A DNA stretch of 64,000 nucleotides, taken from Opitutaceae bacterium (GTDB taxonomy: Bacteria; Verrucomicrobiota; Verrucomicrobiia; Opitutales; Opitutaceae). Shown piece by piece: positions 39,090 through 51,590 of the stretch. Numbering within the stretch: position 1 is the stretch's first letter; the number at the start of each line of letters is the position of its first letter. The position numbers and the translations under genes are program-made. The notes beneath the pieces were generated by a model. The model had not been told where the DNA came from and ran no database searches. It worked only from the letters and a program-made list of their open reading frames with translations. The stretch is from the NCBI GenBank assembly GCA_030693515.1, contig JAUYAK010000063.1, positions 62,001-126,000 on the forward strand, written 5' to 3'.

Positions 39090-41138
39090 TTAGCCTCGCC
39101 GTGATTTCCCCCGCACCGCCGCGGCGGTGCGTTTGGCTTTCGCATATTCCTGCGGCGCCTTGCTCGCGACCTTGCGAAAATCGCCTGACTTCAGCGCATC
39201 GATCTGATCGCGCAACACGGCGGCGCGTTCGAACTCGAGGCGGCCGGCAGCCTCCTGCATCTCATCCTCCAACTCCGCGACCACGGCCGCCACATCGTCG
39301 ATCCCCTCCGCCACCGCGGCCTCCGCTCCGCCCCGGTCGCCCGATCCGTCATAGACATGCAGGCTCGCCTGCGCCGAGCGTTTCACGCTGCGCGGCGTGA
39401 TGCCGTGCTCCAGGTTGTAGGCGATCTGCTTTTCCCGCCGGTAGCTCACCGCGGCCTGCGTGCGCTTGATCGAATCGGTGAGCTTGTCGGCGTAGAAGAT
39501 TACGCGGCCCTTCTCGTGGCGCGCGGCGCGCCCCGCGGTCTGGATGAACGAAGTCTCGCTGCGCAGAAAACCTTCCTTGTCCGCATCGAGGATCGCCACC
39601 AGCGCGACCTCGGGCAGGTCGAGGCCCTCGCGCAGGAGGTTGATGCCGATCAGCACGTCGAAGTTGCCGAGCCGCAGGTTGCGCAGGATCTCGACGCGTT
39701 CGATCGCATCGATGTCGGAGTGGAGATACTCGACGCGGATTTTCGCCTCGCGCAGGAAACTCGTGAGGTCCTCGGACAGGCGCTTCGTGAGCGTCGTCAC
39801 CAGCACGCGCTCGCCGGCGGCGGCGGCGGCGCGAATCTCCGCGATGAGGTTTTCCACCTGCCCCTTGGTCGACCGGATCGTGATCTCCGGATCGAGCAGG
39901 CCAGTGGGGCGGACGAGCTGCTCGGCGATGACGGCGGACCGTTTCAACTCAAACTCCGCGGGCGTCGCCGAGACATAAAGAGTCTGGCCGGTGACCGTCT
40001 CGAACTCCGCAAACGACTGCGGGCGGTTGTCGAGGGCCGAGGGCAAGCGGAAGCCGAAGTTGACGAGCGTCTCCTTGCGCGCGCGGTCGCCGTTGAACAT
40101 CCCGCCGACCTGCGGCACTGTCGCGTGGCTCTCGTCGATCATGAGGAGAAAATCCTTCGGGAAGAAATCGATGAGGCAGAACGGCCGCTCGCCGGCCTTC
40201 CGGGCCGTGAGATGGCGCGAGTAGTTCTCGATGCCGTTGCAGAAGCCCATCTCCTGGAGCATCTCGAGATCATAGTTCGTGCGCATGCGGATGCGCTGCG
40301 CCTCGAGCAGCTGCCCGCGGCCCTCGAAATACGCCACGCGTTCGTCGAGCTCCGCCTTGATCGCGGCGATGGCGGGCTCGAGCTTGCCGCGGCTCGTCAC
40401 GTATTGGTTGGCCGGGTAGAGATCGAACTGCTCGATCGGGCGGAGGATGCTGCCTGTCAGCGGATCGAACTCGCTGAGCGCATCAATCTCGTCGCCGAAA
40501 AACTCCACGCGCAGCCCGTGCTCGAGGTAGGCCGGCATGATGTCCACCACATCGCCGCGCACGCGGAAGCGGCCGGGCTTCAGCTCGTAGTCGTTTCGCT
40601 CGTAGATGTTGTCCACGAGGCGCTCCAGCAGGACCTGCCGCCCGAGCGGCGCACCGCGGCGCAGGGGGATGCGCAGCTCGGTGAACTCCTGCGGCGAGCC
40701 GAGGCCGTAGATGCACGATACGCTCGCGACCACAATCACGTCGCGCCGCGACACGAGCGAGCTCGTGCTCGCGATGCGCAGCCGCTCGATCTCCTCGTTG
40801 ATGGAGGAGTCCTTCTCGATGAAGGTGTCGCTCGACGGGACGTAGGCCTCGGGCTGGTAGTAGTCGTAGTAGCTGACGAAGTATTCGACCGCGTTCTCCG
40901 GGAAGAAATTCTTGAACTCCGAGTAGAGCTGGGCCGCGAGGGTCTTGTTGTGTGAGAGGACGAGCGTGGGCCGCTGCGTGCGCGCAATGACGTTGGCCAT
41001 CGTGAACGTCTTCCCCGAGCCGGTGACGCCAAGGAGCGTCTGGTGCCGGTGGCCCGCCTCGATCGAGGCTACCAGCTTCTCAATCGCCTGCGGCTGATCG
41101 CCGGTGGGCTGGTAGTCGGAGGCGAGTTTGAAAAGCAT
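39090..41138 (-). CDS. uvrB: Excinuclease ABC subunit B
   Basis: A 682-aa protein starting at ATG 41138. The helicase-like core has Walker A 'LLGVTGSGKTFTMANV', 'TLVLSHNKTLAAQLYSEF', the damage-probing hairpin 'YYDYYQPEAYVPSSDTFIEK', 'LLMIDESHATVPQ', and 'TAGRAARHEKGRVI'. The C-terminal UVR motif ('ELEDEMQEAAGRLEFERAAVLRDQID') binds UvrC. With UvrA it finds and marks DNA damage for nucleotide excision repair. The frame remains open upstream only as antisense of the membrane-protein gene. Confidence 0.98.
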   Translation of the reverse strand: MLFKLASDYQPTGDQPQAIEKLVASIEAGHRHQTLLGVTGSGKTFTMANVIARTQRPTLVLSHNKTLAAQLYSEFKNFFPENAVEYFVSYYDYYQPEAYVPSSDTFIEKDSSINEEIERLRIASTSSLVSRRDVIVVASVSCIYGLGSPQEFTELRIPLRRGAPLGRQVLLERLVDNIYERNDYELKPGRFRVRGDVVDIMPAYLEHGLRVEFFGDEIDALSEFDPLTGSILRPIEQFDLYPANQYVTSRGKLEPAIAAIKAELDERVAYFEGRGQLLEAQRIRMRTNYDLEMLQEMGFCNGIENYSRHLTARKAGERPFCLIDFFPKDFLLMIDESHATVPQVGGMFNGDRARKETLVNFGFRLPSALDNRPQSFAEFETVTGQTLYVSATPAEFELKRSAVIAEQLVRPTGLLDPEITIRSTKGQVENLIAEIRAAAAAGERVLVTTLTKRLSEDLTSFLREAKIRVEYLHSDIDAIERVEILRNLRLGNFDVLIGINLLREGLDLPEVALVAILDADKEGFLRSETSFIQTAGRAARHEKGRVIFYADKLTDSIKRTQAAVSYRREKQIAYNLEHGITPRSVKRSAQASLHVYDGSGDRGGAEAAVAEGIDDVAAVVAELEDEMQEAAGRLEFERAAVLRDQIDALKSGDFRKVASKAPQEYAKAKRTAAAVRGKSRRG

Positions 41139-41173
41139 GGGCGAGGCGAAGAGAGAAACCGAAAATCCGCGCT

Positions 41174-42586
41174 TCACAACCCGAAGACTTTGAGCACGCC
41201 GCTCCAGACCGTGGACCAGAAGCGGCCGGATCGCGCCGCGGAGCCTTCGGCTGCGGTCTCCTGCAACACGAAGAGCCCGCGGCCCGCGAAGAGATCGTCG
41301 AAAAGCGGGTTCATGCCGCGGTAGTAGCTCCAGAAGGTCTCCGCCCGCACGGGACGGTAGTCGAGGTTGGGCGTAAAGCCGATGGTGGCGTCCTGATTCG
41401 TGCGTCGCGCCGGCGTCGCCGCGCCCTCGCGATCGGCGAGGCACTCGGCGCGCACGCCGCGGCTGCCGGCGACGAAAAGGCGGCACGGCCCCACAAACTC
41501 GAAGAACCGGAACTGCCCGCCGATCCACGCCTGCCAGCGGAAAATCCGCCAGTGCCTCCGAATCACGAGCGACTCGTCCTCCCGTTGCACGACGCCGGCG
41601 AGGAAGCTCGGCCGCAACACGAGCGAGGCGCCGGCGGGCACGGTCACCTGCGCCATCTCGATGTGCGGGTCGGTGCCGTTGGATAGCGTGACGCGGCGCT
41701 CGCCTTCGGCGGCGGCATGGCGCAGCTCGACCAGCTCGACCAGGCCGCACGCGAGGCTCGTGAACGGGATGCGCCAATCGAGCACGAAGCGCGTGCGCCT
41801 GCCCACGCCTTCGTCGGAGGCCTGGAGGTATTTTTCCTTGATGCGCAGGATTTCGCCCGGCTGGAGGCGCGCCTCGATCGAGACGTGGCTTTCGCCCACG
41901 ACCGGCAGCGCCGCCGGCTCGGGTCCGAGCCGGATCGGGCGGCCGCGGGCCATCACCGGCGCGAGCCCGTAGAACAGGGTGATCGACCAGAGCGTGGGGC
42001 CGAAAAAATAGCCCGCGAGCGCCACGATGATATACCACTTCAGCCGCTCCCAGGCGGTGGCGAGGTAGTGGCGCACGCCGGAGCGTGTCTGCTCAAGGTA
42101 GTCGACTTCGCCGTTCACCCGGACGAGCGCCGACTCGATGCCATCCTTTTCAAATACGACCTTCGTCAGGCCACGCTGGAGGTCGTCCACGAAACCGAGC
42201 GATTCCTTGCGCAGTTTCTCCATGCTGGCGATCTGCTCGGCATTGGCGGATTGCTGCGCCCGGTTGCCAAACCAGCGCTCCCACCAGCTCTCGAGCTCGC
42301 GCAGCGTCGCGATGACCTTGGAGGCTTGCTGGGCGCGCGCGCGCTGTTTCTCGAGGTCGGCGCGCAGCGTCGTGAGTCGCTGGTCCACCTCGGCCTTGGC
42401 CGCGAGCAGCTGGTCGCGGTCGACGATGGCGCGGGCGAGTTTCTCCACGCGCTCGACCTCCAGCGAATGCTCCTCCTTCACGAAGAGCCACAACCCGTAG
42501 CCCGCGAGCGCAGCCACCACGATCAAGATCGCCACGCCAAACTTTTGCGCGACCCACGTGAGGAACTTGATGATGATGCCCGGCAT
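41174..42586 (-). CDS. Inner-membrane protein with coiled coil, unknown function
   Basis: A 470-aa protein starting at ATG 42586. A membrane segment at about residues 16-38 ('FGVAILIVVAALAGYGLWLF') is followed by a long charged coiled coil (about 40-140, 'RDQLLAAKAEVDQRLTTLRADLEKQRARAQQ'). A second membrane segment lies near 175-200 ('WYIIVALAGYFFGPTLWSITLFYGL'). A beta-rich C-terminal domain follows ('VSIEARLQPGEILRIKEKYL', 'VTVPAGASLVLRPSFLAGVV'), similar to AIM24-like barrels. I recognise no named family. It lies 35 bp upstream of uvrB on the same strand. Confidence 0.75.
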   Translation of the reverse strand: MPGIIIKFLTWVAQKFGVAILIVVAALAGYGLWLFVKEEHSLEVERVEKLARAIVDRDQLLAAKAEVDQRLTTLRADLEKQRARAQQASKVIATLRELESWWERWFGNRAQQSANAEQIASMEKLRKESLGFVDDLQRGLTKVVFEKDGIESALVRVNGEVDYLEQTRSGVRHYLATAWERLKWYIIVALAGYFFGPTLWSITLFYGLAPVMARGRPIRLGPEPAALPVVGESHVSIEARLQPGEILRIKEKYLQASDEGVGRRTRFVLDWRIPFTSLACGLVELVELRHAAAEGERRVTLSNGTDPHIEMAQVTVPAGASLVLRPSFLAGVVQREDESLVIRRHWRIFRWQAWIGGQFRFFEFVGPCRLFVAGSRGVRAECLADREGAATPARRTNQDATIGFTPNLDYRPVRAETFWSYYRGMNPLFDDLFAGRGLFVLQETAAEGSAARSGRFWSTVWSGVLKVFGL

Positions 42587-42708
42587 GCGGCGCGCAGTGT
42601 GCGCCGCGCCAGCCGCCGATTTCAACCGCGCGCTGGATGCCATTTGCAAAGACTGCCCCTCTCCCCCAGCCTGCCGCGCAACCGACCTGCCCACCCCAAC
42701 CTCGCCTA

Positions 42709-45218
<2,510 letters not shown>

Positions 45219-45230
45219 GGTTTTTCTTTC

Positions 45231-45298
45231 GCCCGCGAATCGCACGAATCCTCGCGAATACTTCAAACTATTCGCGGGGATTCGCGTGATTCGCGGGC
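45231..45298. repeat. 30-bp inverted repeat between gap and pgk
   Basis: The arms 45231-45260 and 45269-45298 match at 27 of 30 positions (starting GCCCGCGAATCGCACG) with an 8-base loop. Within each arm CGCGAAT-type units recur. The hairpin lies inside the glycolytic cluster and ends 21 bp before the pgk start, so it could affect the relative levels of the two mRNAs. Confidence 0.9.
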
Positions 45299-45319
45299 AA
45301 TTTTTTCAGGAGCTTATCC

Positions 45320-46576
<1,257 letters not shown>

Positions 46577-46598
46577 TTCTCTCTGGTCATCGGTCATG

Positions 46599-46643
46599 GG
46601 TGATAGGTCATAGGTCCAGGCCCATCACCCCAAACCTATCACC
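46599..46643. repeat. Inverted repeat between pgk and tpiA
   Basis: GGTGATAGGT (46599-46608) is repeated inverted as ACCTATCACC (46634-46643). The left side also carries GGTCAT repeated three times (GGTCATCGGTCATGGG, GGTCATAGG). It ends 16 bp before the tpiA start and may influence its translation. Confidence 0.75.
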
Positions 46644-46659
46644 TCTTACCTTTTTTCTT

Positions 46660-47430
46660 ATGATCCCCCGCAAGAAACTGATCGCCGGCAATTGGAAGAT
46701 GAACAAGACGCCCGCCGACGGCGTCGCGCTCGTGCGCGAACTCGTCGCCACCGTCGGCAAACAATCCGAGGTCGAGGTCGTCGTGTGCCCGCCATTCACG
46801 GGCATCGAGAGCGCCGGCCGTGCACTCGAGGGCTCCACCCTCAAGCTCGGCGCGCAGAACATGCACTTCGAGGCCAGCGGGGCCTTCACCGGCGAAGTCT
46901 CCGCGCCCATGCTCCGCGCGATTTTCGCGACGCACGTGATCCTCGGCCACAGCGAGCGGCGCACCCTCTTCGGCGAGACCGACGAGCTGGTGAACAAGAA
47001 AGTGCTGGCCGCGCTGAAGAACCAGCTCAGGCCGATTTTCTGCGTGGGCGAGACCCTCGCCGAGCGCGAGGCGGGCGCGACCCTCAAGGTCGTCCAGACC
47101 CAGGTTGAGCGCGGTCTCGAAGGCGTCACCAAGGATCAGGCAGCCTCGGTGGCCGTCGCCTATGAGCCCGTCTGGGCCATCGGCACCGGCAAGGTCGCGA
47201 CGACCGAGCAGGCCCAGGAAGTTCACGCCTTCATCCGCGAACTCCTCACCAAGCTCTTTACCGAGCCCGTGGCGCAAAAGGTGCGCATCCTCTACGGCGG
47301 CTCGATGAAGCCCGCCAACGCCCCCGAATTGCTCGCGCAAAAGGACATCGATGGCGGCCTGATTGGCGGCGCAAGCCTCGAAGCGCGGAGCTTCGTGGAG
47401 CTGGTCACCGCCGCCGCCGCGGTGCAGTAA
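46660..47430 (+). CDS. tpiA: Triosephosphate isomerase
   Basis: A 256-aa protein starting at ATG 46660. 'KLIAGNWKMNKT' (Asn/Lys substrate binding), 'THVILGHSERRTLFGE' (catalytic His), 'VAYEPVWAIGTGKVAT' (catalytic Glu) and 'ILYGGSMKPANAPELL' (phosphate loop) are intact. It interconverts dihydroxyacetone phosphate and glyceraldehyde 3-phosphate. Last gene of the glycolytic cluster; a tRNA-Tyr gene follows. Confidence 0.98.
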   Translation: MIPRKKLIAGNWKMNKTPADGVALVRELVATVGKQSEVEVVVCPPFTGIESAGRALEGSTLKLGAQNMHFEASGAFTGEVSAPMLRAIFATHVILGHSERRTLFGETDELVNKKVLAALKNQLRPIFCVGETLAEREAGATLKVVQTQVERGLEGVTKDQAASVAVAYEPVWAIGTGKVATTEQAQEVHAFIRELLTKLFTEPVAQKVRILYGGSMKPANAPELLAQKDIDGGLIGGASLEARSFVELVTAAAAVQ

Positions 47431-47536
47431 TTTTTCAAGGCGAGGCGCGTTTCGGTCAACGCACCCCACCTTGGATCTGCTGCAAAAAATCCTTGCCGTC
47501 GTCCGGCGGACTCGCGACGTTCCGCCTCCCTTTTTC

Positions 47537-47622
<86 letters not shown>

Positions 47623-47697
47623 ATTTAGCCGCGAGCCGCGGCGCCGCCCGGCGCATCTCGAACGCGCGTGAAGGGCTGGGATTTCAGCACGATAGCG

Positions 47698-47777
47698 GTG
47701 GGCGGGCGCGTCCCGGCGCCCGCATTCGGTCACGTCGCGACTCGACGCCATGCGGGCGCAGGGACGCGCCCGCCCAC
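47698..47777. repeat. 28-bp inverted repeat between tRNA-Tyr and the radC remnant
   Basis: The arms 47698-47725 and 47750-47777 match at 27 of 28 positions (starting GTGGGCGGGCGCGTCCC) around a 24-base spacer. It is the eighth large intergenic inverted repeat in the core region and lies next to the mobile-element insertion. Confidence 0.9.
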
Positions 47778-47802
47778 CCTTCCAAGCCGCCCGGTCCAGG
47801 CT

Positions 47803-47982
47803 TCAGATTCCCCCGCCCTCGCGGAAGCTGTAGTAGCCCCGTCCGATCGGATCCGCGGCCCTGCGGCCGATGATGATGTGGTCCTCCAGCGGGATCTCCA
47901 TCGTGCGGGCGGCCTCGCGCAGGGTGCGCGTGACGCGAAAATCATCCGGGCTCGGCGATGGATCCCCGCTCGGGTGGTTGTG
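47803..47982 (-). pseudogene. radC 3' fragment (left flank of the element)
   Basis: Reading the minus strand from 47982 there is an open frame of 59 codons plus TGA, beginning exactly at the JAMM metal-binding motif: '[20 protein letters not shown]', then 'LREAARTMEIPLEDHIIIGR' and 'GYYSFREGG'. This is the C-terminal third of a RadC-like (MPN/JAB) protein. Immediately upstream is a TAA and then the end of the mobile element, so the first part of the gene is missing. The amino acids are about 53% identical to those of the fragment at the other end. Confidence 0.9.
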
Positions 47983-48068
47983 TTATGTTGCGCGCAGACC
48001 TATGTGGAGTGGACAGCCACTTGTCGGAGTCACTTCGCTCTGCGCGGCAGCGAAATCGCTGCACATAA
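47983..48068. repeat. Left end of the element
   Basis: TTATGTTG at the tip is followed by CTATGTGGAGTGGAC (48000-48014) and, inverted, by TCGCTGCACATA (48057-48068). The right end has the same two motifs in the same order and spacing when read inward (about 66-68 bp from TATGTG to CACATA). Such paired inverted sites fit recombinase binding. Confidence 0.8.
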
Positions 48069-48080
48069 CTTGGCAGACAA

Positions 48081-48569
48081 TCAGGCGAGGCTGGCGCGTT
48101 CTGCGGTGGCGATTTTGACGGCAGCCTTAACGTTGCCGAGGCAGCACGAGCCTTGGGGGTTGCGAATCTCGCAGGCGCAAAAATCAGCCTTCATCTCCGC
48201 GGCGATGCGCTCGATCACGGTGGATTTTCCGGTGACGGCAAGTTCCTCGCGAATCATCGCGGGCGTGAAGCCGAAGCAATAGCACACCGGCGCATGCGCG
48301 GGATCTTTTTGAGTGACCGGGCGGCGAACGTCGCCGGTAGTCAGAACCGTTCCAACGGCGCTGAAATAAACGACCGGGCAGTCGGGCGTGGGACAGAAAT
48401 GAAATCCCCCCGCATTTACGGTCGGTAAAAACTGAGACTTAACTTGGTGCTTGAGCGTGAGGGTCGAGACCGGGCGACCGGAGCGCCCGCAGCGTGGGCA
48501 GGACGGCTTGACGGCGGACTCCTTCACAGACGAGCACTCCTCACCTTTGGCTGAGCAACAATTGGACAT
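48081..48569 (-). CDS. CopZ-like Fe-S/zinc metallochaperone-type protein
   Basis: A 162-aa Cys-rich protein. The N-terminal part ('SNCCSAKGEECSS') and 'SCPRCGRSGRPVSTLTLKHQV' with 'HFCPTPDCPVVYFS' form a zinc-ribbon-like region. The C-terminal part has 'PVCYCFGFTPAMIREEL', 'FCACEIRNPQGSCCLGNVKAAV', which matches the (2Fe-2S) BFD-like domain of Archaeoglobus CopZ relatives. These proteins are often encoded next to mer transport genes. It starts 5 bp after the merT-like stop, so it is co-transcribed, and its stop lies 98 bp from the element end. Confidence 0.85.
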   Translation of the reverse strand: MSNCCSAKGEECSSVKESAVKPSCPRCGRSGRPVSTLTLKHQVKSQFLPTVNAGGFHFCPTPDCPVVYFSAVGTVLTTGDVRRPVTQKDPAHAPVCYCFGFTPAMIREELAVTGKSTVIERIAAEMKADFCACEIRNPQGSCCLGNVKAAVKIATAERASLA

Positions 48570-48574
48570 GGCGA

Positions 48575-49165
48575 TCAGTTTACCGGCTCTGCCTTGAAAC
48601 CCGTGGCGTCGATCTTGGCGATCACCGCCGTCGCCGAAATCACGGCAGGATCGTAAACGACCTCGGCTTCTTTCGTCGCGTAGCGGACGACCGCCGTGCG
48701 GATACCCGGAACCCGCTGTAGCGTGCCGGCGATGCCGACCGCGCAGGCGGCGCAGTCCATGGAGGGGATGCGCACGCGCAGCACGCGGCCATCCGCCGGC
48801 GCGGAGCTTGCGACCGAGGAGGGGCCGACGACGGTTTGCGCGAGCTGCGGAAACAGAGCGACCGCACCAACAACCACCGTGCTAAAAATCAAAACGCCGA
48901 GGGTCCACCGACTCGCTTGCGGCGTTGCACAGGTGCCGTCCGCGCAGGCAATGCGGCGGGCTCGCAAGGTCAGCACCCACGCGAGGGCAAGGAGCGCAAC
49001 GGTGATGCCGAGAAAAACCGGCCGCCAGCGTTCGAACCAGCCGGCGGCGACAAAACTGCCCGCGCCCGCGACGACCGCCACCAGCGGCCCAATGCAGCAA
49101 AGCGAGGCCGCCACGGCGGACAAAAATCCGCCTGTTAGAATCCACGATTGCTTCACCGGCTTCAT
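48575..49165 (-). CDS. merT: Mercuric transport protein, MerT fused to a MerP-like domain
   Basis: A 196-aa protein. Three membrane segments (about 8-31, 48-66, 86-105) have the MerT Cys pair in 'ASLCCIGPLVAVV' (Cys 23-24) and cytoplasmic Cys 73 and 78. The C-terminus (about 126-196) is an HMA domain with 'PSMDCAACAVGI' (Cys 137, 140), like MerP fused to the transporter. It would take Hg(II) across the inner membrane. It is divergent from merR across a typical MerR operator. No merA reductase is present, so the ions would have to be dealt with by another route. Confidence 0.9.
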   Translation of the reverse strand: MKPVKQSWILTGGFLSAVAASLCCIGPLVAVVAGAGSFVAAGWFERWRPVFLGITVALLALAWVLTLRARRIACADGTCATPQASRWTLGVLIFSTVVVGAVALFPQLAQTVVGPSSVASSAPADGRVLRVRIPSMDCAACAVGIAGTLQRVPGIRTAVVRYATKEAEVVYDPAVISATAVIAKIDATGFKAEPVN

Positions 49166-49171
49166 GGACTC

Positions 49172-49203
49172 AGCTTACACCCTGTAGTATGGTATAAGGT
49201 CAA
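49172..49203 (-). promoter_or_regulatory. merT promoter and MerR operator
   Basis: On the minus strand, TTGACC (49203-49198) is followed 20 bp later by TAAGCT (or 18 bp later by TGTAAG). The long spacer carries the dyad ACCCTGTA/TATAAGGT (49179-49200). Over-long spacing with a central dyad is the hallmark of MerR-activated promoters. Confidence 0.75.
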
Positions 49204-49213
49204 CCGCCATGTC

Positions 49214-49618
49214 ATGACTATCGGAGAACTCGCCAAAGCTGCCGGAGTAAACGTCCAGACCGTCCGCTACTATGAGCGAATGGAACTCTTGCCGGCGACC
49301 CACCGCTGGCCGGGATCGGGTTACCGGGACTTTGACGATGAAGCCCTGAGCCGCCTGCGGTTCATCCGTTCGGCGAAAGACCTCGGGTTCACCCTGCGCG
49401 AGATCAAGGAGTTAATGGAAATGCAATTTTTACCGGGCGAGTCGTGCGCCGAAGTGAAATGTCTTTTGGAGGGCAAGCAGCAGGAGCTTGATCGGCGCAT
49501 GCTGGAGATGCGCCGGTTGCACCGCGCCTTGGGAAAACTCATCACGGCTTGCCGGCGGCGATCCGCGAAGACGACGTGCCCGGCCCTCTGGGCGATCGCG
49601 TTTAGGGCGGGAAATTAG
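49214..49618 (+). CDS. merR: MerR-family mercury-responsive regulator
   Basis: A 134-aa protein from ATG 49214. The HTH is 'TIGELAKAAGVNVQTVRYYERMELLPATHR' (2-31). The three Hg(II)-ligand cysteines of MerR are conserved in spacing: Cys 78, Cys 113 and Cys 122 (35 and 9 residues apart, as in Tn501 MerR), plus an extra Cys 83. It should repress and, with Hg(II), activate the divergent merT promoter. Its stop overlaps the end of the convergent recombinase gene by 4 bp. Confidence 0.92.
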   Translation: MTIGELAKAAGVNVQTVRYYERMELLPATHRWPGSGYRDFDDEALSRLRFIRSAKDLGFTLREIKELMEMQFLPGESCAEVKCLLEGKQQELDRRMLEMRRLHRALGKLITACRRRSAKTTCPALWAIAFRAGN

Positions 49619-50628
49619 AGCGTGGAAAGCCAGGAGAGGATGTCCTTGTTCGCGCGCCATGATGTCGCCGATGACTTCATTTTGGGCAGCAGTTTTTCGG
49701 CCGAGGCGAGGGTCTTTTGCTTCATCTCCAGGTCGATCTCGACGTAGGTGTTGGTGGTCTCGATGGAGGCGTGGCCCAGCCAGGAGCGGATCATGGCGAG
49801 GTCGACGTTGGATTGAAGGAGGTGCATGGCGGTTGTGTGGCGCCATGTGTGCGGGGTGATCGGTCGCGTGAGCAACGGAGGACACCGTTGCGCCGCTGCA
49901 CGCACGCGATGAGTGACGATGTAGCGCACCCCGTAGCGCGTGAGCCGGTCGCCGTCGGTGTTGAGGAAGAGCGGCACCGCATCGGTGTGCCGAATGGCTC
50001 GCGTCTGAAGGTAACGCTTGAGCGAGCTGACGGTCTCCGCCCAGAGCGGGCAGACCCGCTCCTTGCGGCCCTTGCCATGAATCAGAACCGTGAAGGGTCG
50101 CGTGATGCGAACATGCCGGACATCGAGATCGACCACTTCCTGCGCGCGCATGCCGGTGTTGTAGAGCATCCGCAGGAGGGCGTCGTCACGCTGGCCGAGC
50201 AAAGTCCGGCAATCGATCTGGCGGAAAATCGCCTGCACTTCGTCTCGCTCCAGATACTGCGCGACACGATGCGGCCGGCGCTTGAACGGCACATCGAAAA
50301 TCGCCTGGCAGTGAACCAGGTGCCGAGGATCGACGGTTGTGAGGTAGCGGAAAAAAGAATGGATCGCTGCCAGCCGGAGGTTGCGGGTCACAACCCGGTT
50401 GTGGCGGTCGTCCTCAAGATGAGTGAGAAACCGACGGACCAGCTCCGGCGTTAGGTCGTCGAGCACGAAGTCGTTCACCTGCTTGCGCGGTTGCCGGCAG
50501 GCAAACTCCAGCAGCAGTTTGAACGTGTCGCGATACGATAGGACGGTGTGACCGCTGAGACCTCGTTGCGACACGAGGTGCTGATCGAAAAAGCCCCGGA
50601 TCAACGATGCGAAGTCGGAGGGTGGCAT
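49615..50628 (-). CDS. Tyrosine recombinase, third gene of the RIT trio
   Basis: A 337-aa protein. The N-terminal SAM-like core-binding part is 'SLIRGFFDQHLVSQRGLSGHTVLSYRDTFKLLLEF'. The catalytic domain has Arg in 'YNTGMRAQEVVDLDVRHV', 'HTWRHTTAMHLL' (Arg about 263), His in 'SWLGHASIETTNTY' (about 286) and the nucleophile Tyr about 295. Its start overlaps the second recombinase by 28 bp. The arrangement and size match RitC of RIT elements. With its two partners it should move the element by strand exchange at the inverted ends. Confidence 0.9.
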   Translation of the reverse strand: MPPSDFASLIRGFFDQHLVSQRGLSGHTVLSYRDTFKLLLEFACRQPRKQVNDFVLDDLTPELVRRFLTHLEDDRHNRVVTRNLRLAAIHSFFRYLTTVDPRHLVHCQAIFDVPFKRRPHRVAQYLERDEVQAIFRQIDCRTLLGQRDDALLRMLYNTGMRAQEVVDLDVRHVRITRPFTVLIHGKGRKERVCPLWAETVSSLKRYLQTRAIRHTDAVPLFLNTDGDRLTRYGVRYIVTHRVRAAAQRCPPLLTRPITPHTWRHTTAMHLLQSNVDLAMIRSWLGHASIETTNTYVEIDLEMKQKTLASAEKLLPKMKSSATSWRANKDILSWLSTL

Positions 50629-51587
50629 AGCCTGCTGGCCGCCGGGACGGCGAAATGATCGTGGAAGCGTTGGCCGGTGCTCTCCATCAACTCCGCCGTG
50701 GCGTGGAGATAAACCTCGGTGCCGGTCACGGTGCTGTGGCCAAGGTAGGTCGATAAGGTCGGCAGTTTGGCGAAAAGATTATCGCCCGCCCGGTGCCACG
50801 CCAGCAGCCGGGAAACGGCGAAGGAGTGGCGCAGATCGTGAATCCGTGGGCCACGTTGGCCGGAGGGACCGCGAAGCCCGATGCGGCGGAGGATCTGCAG
50901 GAAGGTGGTCGTGAACGTCGGCACGTGATAACGCCCGCCCGACGCCGACGGGAAAAAGGGCGCGGTTGGCTCCTGCGAGAAGCCTGCGTTGCGCCTCTGC
51001 CGGAGATAGAATGCGAGGTGTTCCACGGTCGAAGGCGCGAGCGGCACATACCGCGTCTTCTGAAACTTAGTCTCCCGAATCAGGATGAGGGCACGCTTCA
51101 GTTCCACGTCCGCCAGGTTGAGCTTCACCGCTTCACCGACGCGCAGGCCGGTGGCGTAGAGGAATCCCACGATGGTCGCGAACACGGCGGGGCGAAGGGC
51201 ATCGCGCGAGCGCACCGCCTTGCCGGCGGTCATGATGCGGCACACCTCCTGTCGAGTATAGATATGCGGCATCGGCCGGTTGCGCCTCGGCAGAAACATC
51301 CGATGCACGATGCACGTGCGCGGATCGAAATGGCTCAGGTAGCGACAAAACTGCCGCAGCACGGATATCCGGTTGATCCGCGTCCCGGGCGCAAGGTGCT
51401 CCATGCTCTTGAACCAACCCTCAGCGGCCTGGCGGGTGATCGTGTCGCCGGGCTTCACCGCACCCATCAGGAAGCGATCTAGGCAGCAGAGAATCTTAAA
51501 AGTCGGTGGACGCTTCGCGGCCGGGCGGGCCTCCAGAAAAGACTGGAGGCGGAAAGCGAGGGGACTGCGGAAAGAACACGTGGCCAT
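50601..51587 (-). CDS. Tyrosine recombinase, second gene of the RIT trio
   Basis: A 328-aa protein. It has Arg in 'YATGLRVGEAVKLNLADVEL', 'IHDLRHSFAVSRLL' (Arg about 253), His in 'TYLGHSTVTGTEVY' (about 284) and the nucleophile Tyr about 293. The first 100 residues are a core-binding domain with 'GAVKPGDTITRQAAEGWF'. It starts 3 bp after the stop of the first recombinase and overlaps the third, so all three are co-translated. Confidence 0.9.
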   Translation of the reverse strand: MATCSFRSPLAFRLQSFLEARPAAKRPPTFKILCCLDRFLMGAVKPGDTITRQAAEGWFKSMEHLAPGTRINRISVLRQFCRYLSHFDPRTCIVHRMFLPRRNRPMPHIYTRQEVCRIMTAGKAVRSRDALRPAVFATIVGFLYATGLRVGEAVKLNLADVELKRALILIRETKFQKTRYVPLAPSTVEHLAFYLRQRRNAGFSQEPTAPFFPSASGGRYHVPTFTTTFLQILRRIGLRGPSGQRGPRIHDLRHSFAVSRLLAWHRAGDNLFAKLPTLSTYLGHSTVTGTEVYLHATAELMESTGQRFHDHFAVPAASRLCHPPTSHR

Positions 51588-51590
51588 CGC

